Of a stretch of DNA of 64,000 nucleotides, positions 34,828 through 42,560 are shown one piece after another; position 1 is the first letter of the stretch; every line of letters begins with the position of its first letter. The position numbers were made by a program, and so were the translations under genes. The notes beneath the pieces are model-generated. The model made no database searches and was not told where the DNA came from. It saw nothing but the letters and a program-made list of their open reading frames with translations. The stretch comes from UWMA-0277 sp965183885. Its GTDB lineage: Bacteria > Bacteroidota > Bacteroidia > Flavobacteriales > BACL11. Where the stretch lies: assembly GCA_965183885.1 (NCBI GenBank), contig OZ238992.1:1736001-1800000 (forward strand), in the 5' to 3' direction.

Positions 34828-35340
34828 ATTCACTAATTCTTCAGGAATTTCTACATCCATAATCCCTTCTTTTGGGTCAATTCCTTTTACAAATTGTTCA
34901 TGCATAGGAAAACAGAATTCTATTCCGTTTTTTTCTACATAAATAAGTTGTTGTGCTGTTTGTGAGTTGATATAACTAATAGTTCCTAAATTACCCATAT
35001 TGATATCTACTACAGTATATCCAATTAATTTTTTCTCGGTAATTTCATTTGCATCAGTTTCTGGAAGTAATTCTTTAGGTAAATACACTTTTCTTTTATG
35101 TATCTTTTTTGCTTCAGCTTCAGAATTTATGTTTTCGAATTTAACTAAAACTACATTGGGTTTAGTAGCTCGAGCTTTTTCTATAAAGAAAGGAATAAGC
35201 TCATCATTAAGTTCTATTAGAAAGTAGCTAAGCTTAGAAAAATCAAAAGGGATGTCATCATCATTATAGATATTGACATCCCCTTTATAACCATGCAATT
35301 TAAAAACTGTTCCAAATAAGAAGCAATCTTTTTTTTGCAT
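34819..35340 (-). CDS. rimM: Ribosome maturation factor RimM
   Basis: This 173-residue protein assists maturation of the 30S head domain and binds uS19. The N-terminal beta-barrel starts FLFGTVFKLHGYKGDVNIY, with the RimM G-x-x-G pattern. The C-terminal PRC-barrel includes KLIGYTVVDINMGNLGTI and a closing FPMHEQFVKGIDPKEGIMDV segment (given in part as VKGIDPKEGIMDVEIPEEL). It follows rpsP by 11 bp in the usual rpsP-rimM order; trmD is not adjacent here. Confidence 0.95.
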   Translation of the reverse strand: MQKKDCFLFGTVFKLHGYKGDVNIYNDDDIPFDFSKLSYFLIELNDELIPFFIEKARATKPNVVLVKFENINSEAEAKKIHKRKVYLPKELLPETDANEITEKKLIGYTVVDINMGNLGTISYINSQTAQQLIYVEKNGIEFCFPMHEQFVKGIDPKEGIMDVEIPEELVNLN

Positions 35341-35351
35341 TATATTAAGTA

Positions 35352-35912
35352 TTAAGCTTCTTCTGTTTTTTCTTCTGTAGCAGGAGCCTCCTCAGTTGCT
35401 GGAGCTTCTTCTTCAGTTGCAGGAGTTTCCTCAGCAACAACTTCTTCTTCAACAGGAGCATTTTTAAGTGCTAATGCAGCAGCTCTTTCATCACTTTTAG
35501 CTTTTTCAGCAGCTATTGCAGCTTTTTCAGCAGCTATTGCAGCTTTTTCTAATCCTGATTTTTTATCAGCTACTTTGTTTTCTTTTGCTTCTGCCCAAGC
35601 AGCATATCTTTCTTCAGCTTGCTCAGCAGTTAAAGCACCTTTTGCAACACCAGCCATTAAGTGTTTCTTCATCATTACACCTTTGTATGATAAAATTGCT
35701 CTTACTGTATCAGAAGGTTGTGCACCTTTTAATAACCAGTTTACAGCTCCATCAAAATCAATATCGATTGTTGCAGGGTTAGTGTTAGGGTTGTATATCC
35801 CTAAGTTTTCAATAAATTTACCATCTCTAGGTGCTCTTTGATCAGCAATTACTACGTGATAAATTGGTTTTCTTTTTCTTCCGAATCTTTGTAATCTAAT
35901 TCTTGTTGCCAT
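35352..35912 (-). CDS. rpsP: 30S ribosomal protein bS16 with long acidic/alanine tail
   Basis: The start is ATG 35912 (MATRIRLQRFGRKRKPIYHV), the canonical bS16 N-terminus; a longer in-frame ORF to 35972 is not conserved-looking and contains the promoter. The 186-residue product has an S16 core of about 85 residues ending near GALTAEQAEERYAAW. A roughly 95-residue low-complexity tail follows, rich in Ala, Glu and Lys, with tandem units KAAIAAE and EEAPATE. Such tails are seen in Bacteroidota bS16. It is cotranscribed with rimM. Confidence 0.95.
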   Translation of the reverse strand: MATRIRLQRFGRKRKPIYHVVIADQRAPRDGKFIENLGIYNPNTNPATIDIDFDGAVNWLLKGAQPSDTVRAILSYKGVMMKKHLMAGVAKGALTAEQAEERYAAWAEAKENKVADKKSGLEKAAIAAEKAAIAAEKAKSDERAAALALKNAPVEEEVVAEETPATEEEAPATEEAPATEEKTEEA

Positions 35913-35969
35913 TTTTCTTTTTAATTTGGTTAAACCATCTCTGTGATTAGTCCTCATTATTGAGGGCTG

Positions 35970-35977
35970 CAAAAATA
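35970..35977 (-). promoter_or_regulatory. -7 element (TATTTTTG) for rpsP-rimM
   Basis: A perfect TAnnTTTG on the minus strand, 58 bp before the rpsP ATG. The leader would be about 50 nt. No -33 TTTG was seen. Confidence 0.45.
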
Positions 35978-36070
35978 GAAATCTTTTCTTAAATAGAGTA
36001 AAATGTCATTAAAAATTTAAGCACTATGTTTTAGGTTGATATAAAACAGCTTTTTATAATAAATATTGAT

Positions 36071-36078
36071 TATTTTTG
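36071..36078 (+). promoter_or_regulatory. -7 element (TATTTTTG) for the fused E1 gene
   Basis: A perfect TAnnTTTG 23 bp before the ATG at 36102. It lies inside a longer in-frame ORF that begins at 36066, so it decides in favour of the later start. Confidence 0.5.
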
Positions 36079-36101
36079 CAATCCAAAATTTTAATATAAA
36101 G

Positions 36102-38525
36102 ATGAGTACAAAAGAGAAAAAAACAAGTAAGAAGATATCAAAGAGTGATTTTAAAGCAACTATCTTAGCGGATTATAGGTTGGCTTCAGAGGTTAGAGAG
36201 TCTGGTGCGCAAGGAAGAAGAGATGTTCTTTCAGGGAAAGGTAGTTTTGGAATTTTTGGAGATGGTAAAGAATTAGCTCAAATTGCATTGGCTAAAGTAT
36301 TCAGACATGGTGATTTCCGTGCGGGATACTATAGAGATCAAGCTTTAATGACAGCATTAGGACAATATTCTCCAAAACATATGTTTTCTGCTTTATATGG
36401 TGATCCTGAATTAGAAAGAGAGCCATCTTCAGGTTCAAGACAAATGATGAATCATTTTGGAACTCGTTTTTTAAATGATGATGGAAGTTGGAGAAACTTA
36501 ATGGAACAAAACAACTCTACTTCTGATATGGCTTGTTTGGCTTCTCAATTCCCAAGATTAGTTGGGTTAGCACAAGCATCACAAGTATATAGAGAAGATA
36601 AAAGGTTAGCAGAAAGAAACCCAGGATTTACAAATGGAGGTTCTGAAATTGCTTTTGCAACTATTGGTAATTCTTCTTGTGCTGAAGGGCATTTTTGGGA
36701 AGCAGTAAATGCTATTGGAGTACTACAAGTTCCAGCTATTATTTCTATTTGGGATGATGGGTACGGAATTTCAGTTGCTAATGATGTTCAGATGACAAAA
36801 TCGGATGTTTCAGCTGTTTTATCTGGTTTCCAGATGGATGAAAAAGGAGCTGGTTATGATATCGTAAAAGTAAAAGCCTGGGATTATCCAGCATTAATTG
36901 CAGCTTATGAAAAAGCTGAGAAATTAGCAAGAGAGAAACATATCCCTTCAATTATTCATGTTGTGGAAATGACACAGCCTACTGGGCACTCAACTTCTGG
37001 TTCTCATGAAAGATATAAGAGTAAAGAAAGATTACAGTGGGAAGTTGATTTTGATTGTAATACTAAATTTAAGGAGTGGATTATAGAAAGTGGAATAGCA
37101 ACTGAAGAAGAGTTGGATGTGATTAATAAGGAATCGGTTGCTTCAGTAAAAGCTCAAAAGAAAGAAGCTTGGACAGAATACCAAGCTCCTATAAAAGCTG
37201 AATGGAAGGAGTTAACAGGAATCTTTAATGCTATTGCTGCACAAGTAAACATCCCTGAAATTGCAGAGTGGATTAAAGATTTAAACCAATCAGCTATGTT
37301 TGGTTTGTTCAGAAGAGATTTCATGAGCAAAGCAAGAACACTTTTAGGAATGATTGTTAATGAAAATATTGCAGAGAAAGCTACTTTACGTAATTTCATA
37401 AATAGAATTAATTCAGAGAACCATTCAAGATATAATACAAAGTTATATAATGAAACAGATACATCAGCTTTAAAGGTAGCAGAAGTAAAGCCTGCTTATG
37501 ATGCAGATGCAGAAGAGGTAGATGCAAGAATAATTATTAGAGATAATTTCCACCATATGTTTGAAGCAATTCCAGAAGCAATGATTTTTGGAGAGGATGT
37601 AGGTAAAATTGGTGGTGTAAATCAAGGTTGTGAAGGTTTACAAGAAAAATTTGGAGAAACAAGAGTTTCAGATACAGGTATTAGAGAGGCTACTATTATT
37701 GGACAAGGAATTGGACTTTCATTAAGAGGGCTTAAGCCAATTGCTGAGATGCAATATTTGGATTATGTAATTTATGGTTTCCAACCTATGGTTGATGATA
37801 TAGCATCCTTACATTATAGAACACATGGAGGGCAAATTACTCCTTTAATTATTCGTACTAGAGGACATAGATTAGAAGGAATATGGCATTCAGGTTCTCC
37901 TATGGGAATGTTATTGAATGGTACTAGAGGAATGTACTTATGTGTACCAAGAGATATGACAAGAGCAGCAGGATTCTATAATACTTTAATGAAGTCGAAT
38001 GACCCAGCAATGGTTGTTGAGTGCTTAAATGGATACAGAGTAAAAGAAAAAATGCCAAATAATATTGGAGAGTTCTGTGTTCCTTTAGGAAAAGTAGAAA
38101 CTACTAAAGAAGGAAGTGATATTACTTTAGTTACTTATGGTAGTACTTGGAGGGTAGTAATGGATGCAGCAAATAAATTAGAAAGAGCAGGGATTTCTTG
38201 TGAGGTAATTGATACACAAACTTTAGTGCCTTTTGATTTAACACATGATATTGTTGAGTCTGTTAAGAAAACAAATAGGTTAATGGTAATTGATGAGGAT
38301 GTTCCTGGTGGAGCTTCAGCATATATCTTACAGAAAATTGTTGAAGAACAAGATGCATATAACTTCTTAGATTCTGAACCTGAAACATTAGCAGCTAAAG
38401 CACACCGTCCTCCTTACGGAAAAGATGGTGATTACTTTACAAAGCCATCAGCAGAAGATGTATTTGAAAAAGTTTATGCAATGATGAATGAAGTAAATCC
38501 TGCTAAATTCCCGTCATTATACTAA
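36102..38525 (+). CDS. Fused 2-oxoacid dehydrogenase E1 (alpha+beta)
   Basis: The 807-residue cytoplasmic protein starts at ATG 36102 (MSTKEKKTSKK). Residues up to about 450 form the thiamine-diphosphate-binding alpha half (FRAGYYRDQALMTALG, SSCAEGHFWEAVNAIG and IISIWDDGYGISV). The rest is the transketolase-like beta half (FGEDVGKIGGVNQGCEGL, RVSDTGIREATIIGQGIG and the C-terminal MVIDEDVPGGASAYI). It decarboxylates a 2-oxoacid, probably a branched-chain one, and transfers the acyl group to an E2 lipoyl domain. The E2 and E3 genes are not adjacent. The substrate is inferred only from general similarity to branched-chain E1. murQ follows directly on the next base. Confidence 0.92.
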   Translation: MSTKEKKTSKKISKSDFKATILADYRLASEVRESGAQGRRDVLSGKGSFGIFGDGKELAQIALAKVFRHGDFRAGYYRDQALMTALGQYSPKHMFSALYGDPELEREPSSGSRQMMNHFGTRFLNDDGSWRNLMEQNNSTSDMACLASQFPRLVGLAQASQVYREDKRLAERNPGFTNGGSEIAFATIGNSSCAEGHFWEAVNAIGVLQVPAIISIWDDGYGISVANDVQMTKSDVSAVLSGFQMDEKGAGYDIVKVKAWDYPALIAAYEKAEKLAREKHIPSIIHVVEMTQPTGHSTSGSHERYKSKERLQWEVDFDCNTKFKEWIIESGIATEEELDVINKESVASVKAQKKEAWTEYQAPIKAEWKELTGIFNAIAAQVNIPEIAEWIKDLNQSAMFGLFRRDFMSKARTLLGMIVNENIAEKATLRNFINRINSENHSRYNTKLYNETDTSALKVAEVKPAYDADAEEVDARIIIRDNFHHMFEAIPEAMIFGEDVGKIGGVNQGCEGLQEKFGETRVSDTGIREATIIGQGIGLSLRGLKPIAEMQYLDYVIYGFQPMVDDIASLHYRTHGGQITPLIIRTRGHRLEGIWHSGSPMGMLLNGTRGMYLCVPRDMTRAAGFYNTLMKSNDPAMVVECLNGYRVKEKMPNNIGEFCVPLGKVETTKEGSDITLVTYGSTWRVVMDAANKLERAGISCEVIDTQTLVPFDLTHDIVESVKKTNRLMVIDEDVPGGASAYILQKIVEEQDAYNFLDSEPETLAAKAHRPPYGKDGDYFTKPSAEDVFEKVYAMMNEVNPAKFPSLY

Positions 38526-39332
38526 ATGAAAAAAACTACTGAGTCTGACTCTAATTATGAAGCTTTGGATGGAATGAGTACGAAGGAATTACTCATTAAT
38601 ATCAATAGAGAAGACAAAACAGTAGCACATACTATAGAGGAGAAAATTCCTCAAATAGAAAACTTAATTAACGCAATCGTTCCCAAAATGAAAAAAGGGG
38701 GACGATTGTTTTATTTAGGGGCAGGTACATCAGGTAGGTTAGGTGTTGTTGATGCATCAGAATGTCCGCCAACCTTTGGTGTTGATCATGGTTTGGTTAT
38801 AGGTATTATTGCAGGTGGCGATAGTGCTATGCGAAAAGCAGTTGAATTTGCTGAAGACAATATTAATTTAGGTTGGGAGGATTTACAAGGCTATAACATT
38901 AATAAAAATGATGTAGTGATAGGTATTGCAGCATCAGGCACTACTCCTTATGTTATTGGAGCTTTAGAGCATTGTAAGCAAGAGAAAATTACTACAGCTT
39001 GTATTGTGTGTAATAGTAATTCTCCTATTGGAAAACTGGCAGATTATCCTGTTGAGTTAGTGGTGGGTCCTGAGTTTGTAACAGGAAGTACACGAATGAA
39101 ATCGGGGACAGCACAGAAACTAGTTTTGAATATGATTTCTACTGCTGTAATGATACAGCTAGGAAGAGTAAAAGGTAATAAGATGGTTGATATGCAGCTT
39201 TCTAATAATAAGTTAGTTGATAGAGGTACTAAGATGATAATGCAGGAAATAGGGGTGGATTATGCTAAAGCAAATGCTTTATTGCAAGAGTTTGGTTCTG
39301 TGCGTAATGCAGTAGCTAATTATAATGGATAA
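38526..39332 (+). CDS. murQ: N-acetylmuramic acid 6-phosphate etherase
   Basis: This 268-residue SIS-domain enzyme cleaves the lactyl ether of MurNAc-6-phosphate to give GlcNAc-6-phosphate in cell-wall recycling. Signatures are LFYLGAGTSGRLGVVDASE, ECPPTFGVDHGLVIGIIAGG (in part) and the C-terminal TGSTRMKSGTAQKLVLNM. It begins on the base after the E1 stop and overlaps the next small membrane protein by 8 bp. No murK or anmK is nearby, so the upstream kinase step must be encoded elsewhere. Confidence 0.96.
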   Translation: MKKTTESDSNYEALDGMSTKELLININREDKTVAHTIEEKIPQIENLINAIVPKMKKGGRLFYLGAGTSGRLGVVDASECPPTFGVDHGLVIGIIAGGDSAMRKAVEFAEDNINLGWEDLQGYNINKNDVVIGIAASGTTPYVIGALEHCKQEKITTACIVCNSNSPIGKLADYPVELVVGPEFVTGSTRMKSGTAQKLVLNMISTAVMIQLGRVKGNKMVDMQLSNNKLVDRGTKMIMQEIGVDYAKANALLQEFGSVRNAVANYNG

Positions 39333-39540
39333 AGAAAAACTAATACAAGGTTTAATGTGGCTCTCGGGCTTCTCACTTTCAATAATTTTGGCAGCCCTTT
39401 CTTTATTTGCAGGTTTTAATAATGTAAGAAAAGCTGATGACTATACTTTACTTATTATAGGAGGGGTGTTAATTATAGCTGTTTTCTTTTTTGCATACAA
39501 AGGTTTTAAACTTATTTTGGACGCTATTTTTACTAAATAG
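39325..39540 (+). CDS. Small two-helix membrane protein (DUF6095-like)
   Basis: This 71-residue protein has two transmembrane helices: residues about 8-29 (LMWLSGFSLSIILAALSLFA) and 41-66. The short loop between them contains NNVRKADDYT. I believe this matches the flavobacterial DUF6095 family, often found just after murQ, but that is recall rather than a search. It overlaps the murQ stop by 8 bp, so translation is coupled. Function is unknown. Confidence 0.8.
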   Translation: MDKEKLIQGLMWLSGFSLSIILAALSLFAGFNNVRKADDYTLLIIGGVLIIAVFFFAYKGFKLILDAIFTK

Positions 39541-39553
39541 GAGTGTTTTAGTT

Positions 39554-39790
39554 TTAACTCAGTTTATCAGAATCAAAGAAATCTCTAAATTCTATATCTA
39601 AACCTTTCATGACCTTGTATAAGGTTTTAAGAGTAGGGGCTGACCTAGCTGTTTCTAATCTTTGTACTTGACTTTCATCCAGATCTGATTTAATAGCTAA
39701 ATCAAGTTGAGTCATATTTTGCTCTTTTCTTAATTCGCAAATACGCTCACCTACTTTGTGAATAAATAAATCAACTTCGTTTTTTTTCAT
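39554..39790 (-). CDS. XRE-family helix-turn-helix regulator
   Basis: This 78-residue protein is almost entirely one Cro/CI-type HTH_3 domain: ICELRKEQNMTQLDLAIKSD is helices 1-2, and the recognition region DLDESQVQRLETARSAPTLKTLYKVMKGL (in part ESQVQRLETARSAPTL) completes it. There is no sensor or dimerisation domain. It is convergent with the murQ operon and divergent from the LRR genes. A perfect 12-bp palindrome begins 54 bp upstream and is a candidate operator. Confidence 0.9.
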   Translation of the reverse strand: MKKNEVDLFIHKVGERICELRKEQNMTQLDLAIKSDLDESQVQRLETARSAPTLKTLYKVMKGLDIEFRDFFDSDKLS

Positions 39791-39843
39791 AAAATTATAT
39801 ACTGCAATAGATAATTTGGAAAATTATAGGTAATCAATTTACA

Positions 39844-39869
39844 ATAAGCAGACAATTTTGTCTGCTTAT
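39844..39869. promoter_or_regulatory. Perfect 12-bp palindrome, candidate XRE operator
   Basis: ATAAGCAGACAA-TT-TTGTCTGCTTAT is an exact inverted repeat of 12 bp with a 2-bp spacer. It lies in the divergent gap between the XRE gene and the LRR genes and contains the TTTG -33 box (39857-39860) of the first plus-strand promoter. Compact DNA-palindrome geometry fits a Cro/CI-like dimer. A transcribed hairpin is less likely because it precedes the predicted start site. Confidence 0.6.
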
Positions 39870-39890
39870 AAAAATATTTTCATATCTTTG
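39857..39890 (+). promoter_or_regulatory. First plus-strand promoter in the XRE-LRR gap
   Basis: TTTG (39857-39860), 22 bp spacer, TATCTTTG (39883-39890): a full consensus. Its -33 box lies in the palindrome. The predicted start near 39896 precedes a region of about 80 nt ending at a hairpin with a T run. Confidence 0.6.
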
Positions 39891-39895
39891 ACCTA

Positions 39896-39977
39896 TAAAA
39901 GCCAAAGAACATTCAACTAAAAAGGCTAAAGATGAGCCTCTTAACCCTAAAAAAGCAGCCTGAAAATTTGCTTTTTT
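39896..39977 (+). ncRNA. Candidate small RNA or leader RNA upstream of the LRR genes
   Basis: Between the first promoter and a hairpin at 39949-39977 (AAAAAAGCA / TGCTTTTTT, 11-nt loop, mostly A-T pairs) lies a stretch of about 82 nt. It has an internal AGGCT/AGCCT stem (39923-39939). It also contains a 15-codon ORF from ATG 39932 to TGA 39979. It could be a separate short RNA, or an attenuated leader of the LRR gene. The terminator stem is weak in GC, so this is tentative and no known RNA family was recognised. Confidence 0.3.
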
Positions 39978-39999
39978 GAGTTATTTTGCTTTAACTTTG
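39967..39999 (+). promoter_or_regulatory. Second promoter, proximal to the first LRR gene
   Basis: TTTG (39967-39970), 21 bp spacer, TAACTTTG (39992-39999): a full consensus, 32 bp before the ATG at 40032. Its -33 box overlaps the 3' side of the preceding hairpin. Confidence 0.65.
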
Positions 40000-40031
40000 A
40001 AGCACTCTTTTTTTAATTTAAGAATAAAACC

Positions 40032-41219
40032 ATGAATTATAAAATAACAACACTTAGCCTATTGCTAATACTAGCTTTACCTTTATTAAGTACAGCACAA
40101 AAAACCCATGTTCCTGATGATAATTTTGAAACTTTTATTGAATTTTACTATGGAGGAGATGGCATAGCAAATAATGATTCTGTATTTACAGCAAATATTA
40201 ATACCGTTACAGTTTTATCCATTACTAATGCAAATGTTTACACATTAAAAGGAATTGAAGATTTTACCGCCTTAGAGGATTTAACTTGCCATAACAACCT
40301 ATTAGACTCTTTAGATGTAAGTTCTAATATGAACTTAAGACTTTTTGCCTGCCATAATAACCTACTAACTCACTTAAATACTAATGGATTGAGTAATTTA
40401 GAAAGCTTAGCCTGTTACAACAATCAACTTACTAATATAAATATCAGTACAAACACTGCTCTAATAGGCTTATCTTCTTACAATAACCCTCTTGGCACCT
40501 TAGACCTAAGTGCTAATGTTAATCTACAATATTTGGAATGTTATACTAACCAATTAACAAACTTAGATGTAAGCACAAATACAGCTTTATTACAATTATG
40601 GTGTGGTGCAAACCAACTTACTAGTCTAGATTTAAGTGCCAATACTGCTTTAGAAAGACTATGGATAGGAGAAAATCAATTAACTAACCTAAACCTTAGC
40701 AACAATTACGCTTTAGAATACTTATATTGTCAAGATAATGAGCTAACAACATTGAATGTAAATAATAATATTAGTCTAGGAACTATCTATTGCAATAATA
40801 ATCAGCTTACTATTTTGGATTTAAAAGCCAATACAGCTTTAATAGATTTAAATTGCAGTAGCAATCAACTTACGAGTTTGGACTTAAGAAATGGGAATAA
40901 TCATAATTTTTACGGATTAGCTAATGGCTTAGATGCGACCAATAACCCTAACCTTACTTGCATATCTGTTGATGATGTTTCCTGGGCACAAAATAATTGG
41001 ATTTTATACAATGGAGGTCTTGATTCAGGTAGTATAGATACTAATATGAATTTTAGTTCCAATTGCTTACTCAATAGCATTGAAGAATTAACTCCTTACA
41101 AAACCCTAGTAAAAACAGTAGACATCTTAGGTAAAGAAGTAAAGACTACTAGTAAAAATAAAATCCTGTTTTATATTTATGAAGATGGAAGTGTGGAGAA
41201 AAGATTGATGATTGATTAG
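40032..41219 (+). CDS. Secreted leucine-rich-repeat protein with compact T9SS tail (copy 1)
   Basis: This 395-residue protein has a signal peptide (residues 1-22, LLSTAQ). An EF-like or cap region (VPDDNFETFIEFYYGGDGIAN, in part VPDDNFETFIEF) follows, then about ten 21-residue leucine-rich repeats of the form LTNLDVSTNTALLQLWCGAN. These have a conserved Cys and Asn in each unit, as in bacterial surface LRR proteins. The C-terminus is a short tail with KTVDILGKEV and LFYIYEDGSVEKRLMID, matching tails on other secreted proteins here. It is a tandem paralogue of the next gene and shares identical DNA blocks. The ligand is unknown; surface binding is inferred. Confidence 0.85.
   Translation: MNYKITTLSLLLILALPLLSTAQKTHVPDDNFETFIEFYYGGDGIANNDSVFTANINTVTVLSITNANVYTLKGIEDFTALEDLTCHNNLLDSLDVSSNMNLRLFACHNNLLTHLNTNGLSNLESLACYNNQLTNINISTNTALIGLSSYNNPLGTLDLSANVNLQYLECYTNQLTNLDVSTNTALLQLWCGANQLTSLDLSANTALERLWIGENQLTNLNLSNNYALEYLYCQDNELTTLNVNNNISLGTIYCNNNQLTILDLKANTALIDLNCSSNQLTSLDLRNGNNHNFYGLANGLDATNNPNLTCISVDDVSWAQNNWILYNGGLDSGSIDTNMNFSSNCLLNSIEELTPYKTLVKTVDILGKEVKTTSKNKILFYIYEDGSVEKRLMID
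40536..40842 (+). repeat. 307-bp block identical to 41910-42216 (LRR copy 1)
   Basis: Base-by-base comparison shows no difference over 307 bp between this block and the second copy (offset 1374). Flanking coding sequence is clearly diverged, so identity is restricted to the central LRR units. Confidence 0.95.
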
Positions 41220-41335
41220 CTAATTTGATAATGTGCTAATAAAAAATATTGTCATCCTGAACGCAAGTGATGAAACGCTTTTTGTTCGGCAAAGCCAATC
41301 TCGTTTTTGAATATTTTTTAATAGTCTACCAACAA
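41144..41335 (+). repeat. 192-bp block identical to 42485-42676 (3' end of LRR gene plus downstream)
   Basis: The last 76 bp of the LRR gene and 116 bp of downstream sequence are identical in both copies (offset 1341). The block includes the palindromic element at 41240-41320. Confidence 0.95.
41240..41320. repeat. Palindrome-bounded intergenic element, copy 1
   Basis: An 11-bp perfect inverted repeat (TAAAAAATATT at 41240-41250, AATATTTTTTA at 41310-41320) bounds a 59-bp core that begins GTCATCCTGAACGCAAGTGA. The core opens like the interspersed element at 28902. It has no ORF; the architecture is that of a short non-autonomous repeat. Confidence 0.6.
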
Positions 41336-41408
41336 AAGAACAACGAAACAAAAACAAATAAATAACGTATATTTTAAAACTTGTTTTAAAAATTAAAAAC
41401 CATGAATT

Positions 41409-42560
41409 ATGAAAACAACAACAACACTTAGCCTATTGCTAATACTAGTTTTGCCCCTAGTAAGTTTAGCACAAAAAACCTATGTACCTGATGATAGTTT
41501 TGAAAATTATATTGAAGTTTGGTATGGAGGAGATGGCATAGCAAATAACGACTCTGTGCTTACAGCAAATATTAACACAGTTACCATCCTAGCTGTTAAT
41601 GGTATAGGAATTAGCAACTTAGAAGGAATTGAAGATTTTACTGCCTTAGAAAAATTAAGATGTTATGACAACCTATTGGACTCTTTAGATGTAAGTAACA
41701 ATATGAATTTAATTGATTTAGATTGTTCTGATAATTTACTTACTCACTTAAATATTAATGGACTTACAAACTTAATTAGTATAGGGTGTATAAATAACCA
41801 ACTTAATAATATTGATGTAAGCACAAATACGGCTTTAATAGGTTTAGCCTGTTATAACAACCCTCTAGGAACATTAGATGTAAGCAGTAATATCAACTTA
41901 AAGTATTTAGAATGTTATACTAACCAATTAACAAACTTAGATGTAAGCACAAATACAGCTTTATTACAATTATGGTGTGGTGCAAACCAACTTACTAGTC
42001 TAGATTTAAGTGCCAATACTGCTTTAGAAAGACTATGGATAGGAGAAAATCAATTAACTAACCTAAACCTTAGCAACAATTACGCTTTAGAATACTTATA
42101 TTGTCAAGATAATGAGCTAACAACATTGAATGTAAATAATAATATTAGTCTAGGAACTATCTATTGCAATAATAATCAGCTTACTATTTTGGATTTAAAA
42201 GCCAATACAGCTTTAACAGGTGTAAATTGCAGTAATAATCAACTTACTACTTTAGACCTTAGAAATGGAAATAATATGAGTATAGAAAACCGTTTCAATG
42301 CAAAAAACAATCCTAATCTTACTTGTATATCTGTTGATGATGTAACATGGGCACAAAATAATTGGTCGTCTGATGTTGGTCCCCAAACTAATTTTAGTTC
42401 AAATTGTTTACTCAATAGTATAGCAGAACTAACTCCTTACAAGACCCTAGTAAAAATAGTAGACATTTTAGGTAAAGAAGTAAGGACTACTAGTAAAAAT
42501 AAAATCCTGTTTTATATTTATGAAGATGGAAGTGTGGAGAAAAGATTGATGATTGATTAG
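41409..42560 (+). CDS. Secreted leucine-rich-repeat protein with compact T9SS tail (copy 2)
   Basis: This 383-residue tandem paralogue of the preceding gene has the same organisation: signal peptide (LVSLAQ end), cap region, about ten LRR units with a conserved Cys, and a tail with KIVDILGKEV and LFYIYEDGSVEKRLMID. An ATG at 41402 corresponds in context to the start used by copy 1, but here it is out of frame, so translation must start at ATG 41409. No TAnnTTTG promoter was seen in its 189-bp upstream gap, so it may depend on readthrough from copy 1. It lacks about 12 residues near the C-terminal cap compared with copy 1. Confidence 0.85.
   Translation: MKTTTTLSLLLILVLPLVSLAQKTYVPDDSFENYIEVWYGGDGIANNDSVLTANINTVTILAVNGIGISNLEGIEDFTALEKLRCYDNLLDSLDVSNNMNLIDLDCSDNLLTHLNINGLTNLISIGCINNQLNNIDVSTNTALIGLACYNNPLGTLDVSSNINLKYLECYTNQLTNLDVSTNTALLQLWCGANQLTSLDLSANTALERLWIGENQLTNLNLSNNYALEYLYCQDNELTTLNVNNNISLGTIYCNNNQLTILDLKANTALTGVNCSNNQLTTLDLRNGNNMSIENRFNAKNNPNLTCISVDDVTWAQNNWSSDVGPQTNFSSNCLLNSIAELTPYKTLVKIVDILGKEVRTTSKNKILFYIYEDGSVEKRLMID
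41910..42216 (+). repeat. 307-bp block identical to 40536-40842 (LRR copy 2)
   Basis: Partner of the copy 1 block; no mismatch over 307 bp, encoding about five LRR units. Confidence 0.95.

Noticed and set aside
35516..35841. Two overlapping 88-residue plus-strand ORFs opposite rpsP
   Set aside because: Antisense frames of the repetitive bS16 tail; Leu/Gln-rich low complexity.
39891..40031. Riboswitch upstream of the LRR gene
   Set aside because: No TPP, SAM, cobalamin or other motif that I recognise; treated as a possible sRNA or leader only.
40275..40900. CRISPR-like array in the LRR genes
   Set aside because: Periodicity is 63 bp and coding, with degenerate leucine-rich repeats, not conserved direct repeats with unique spacers.
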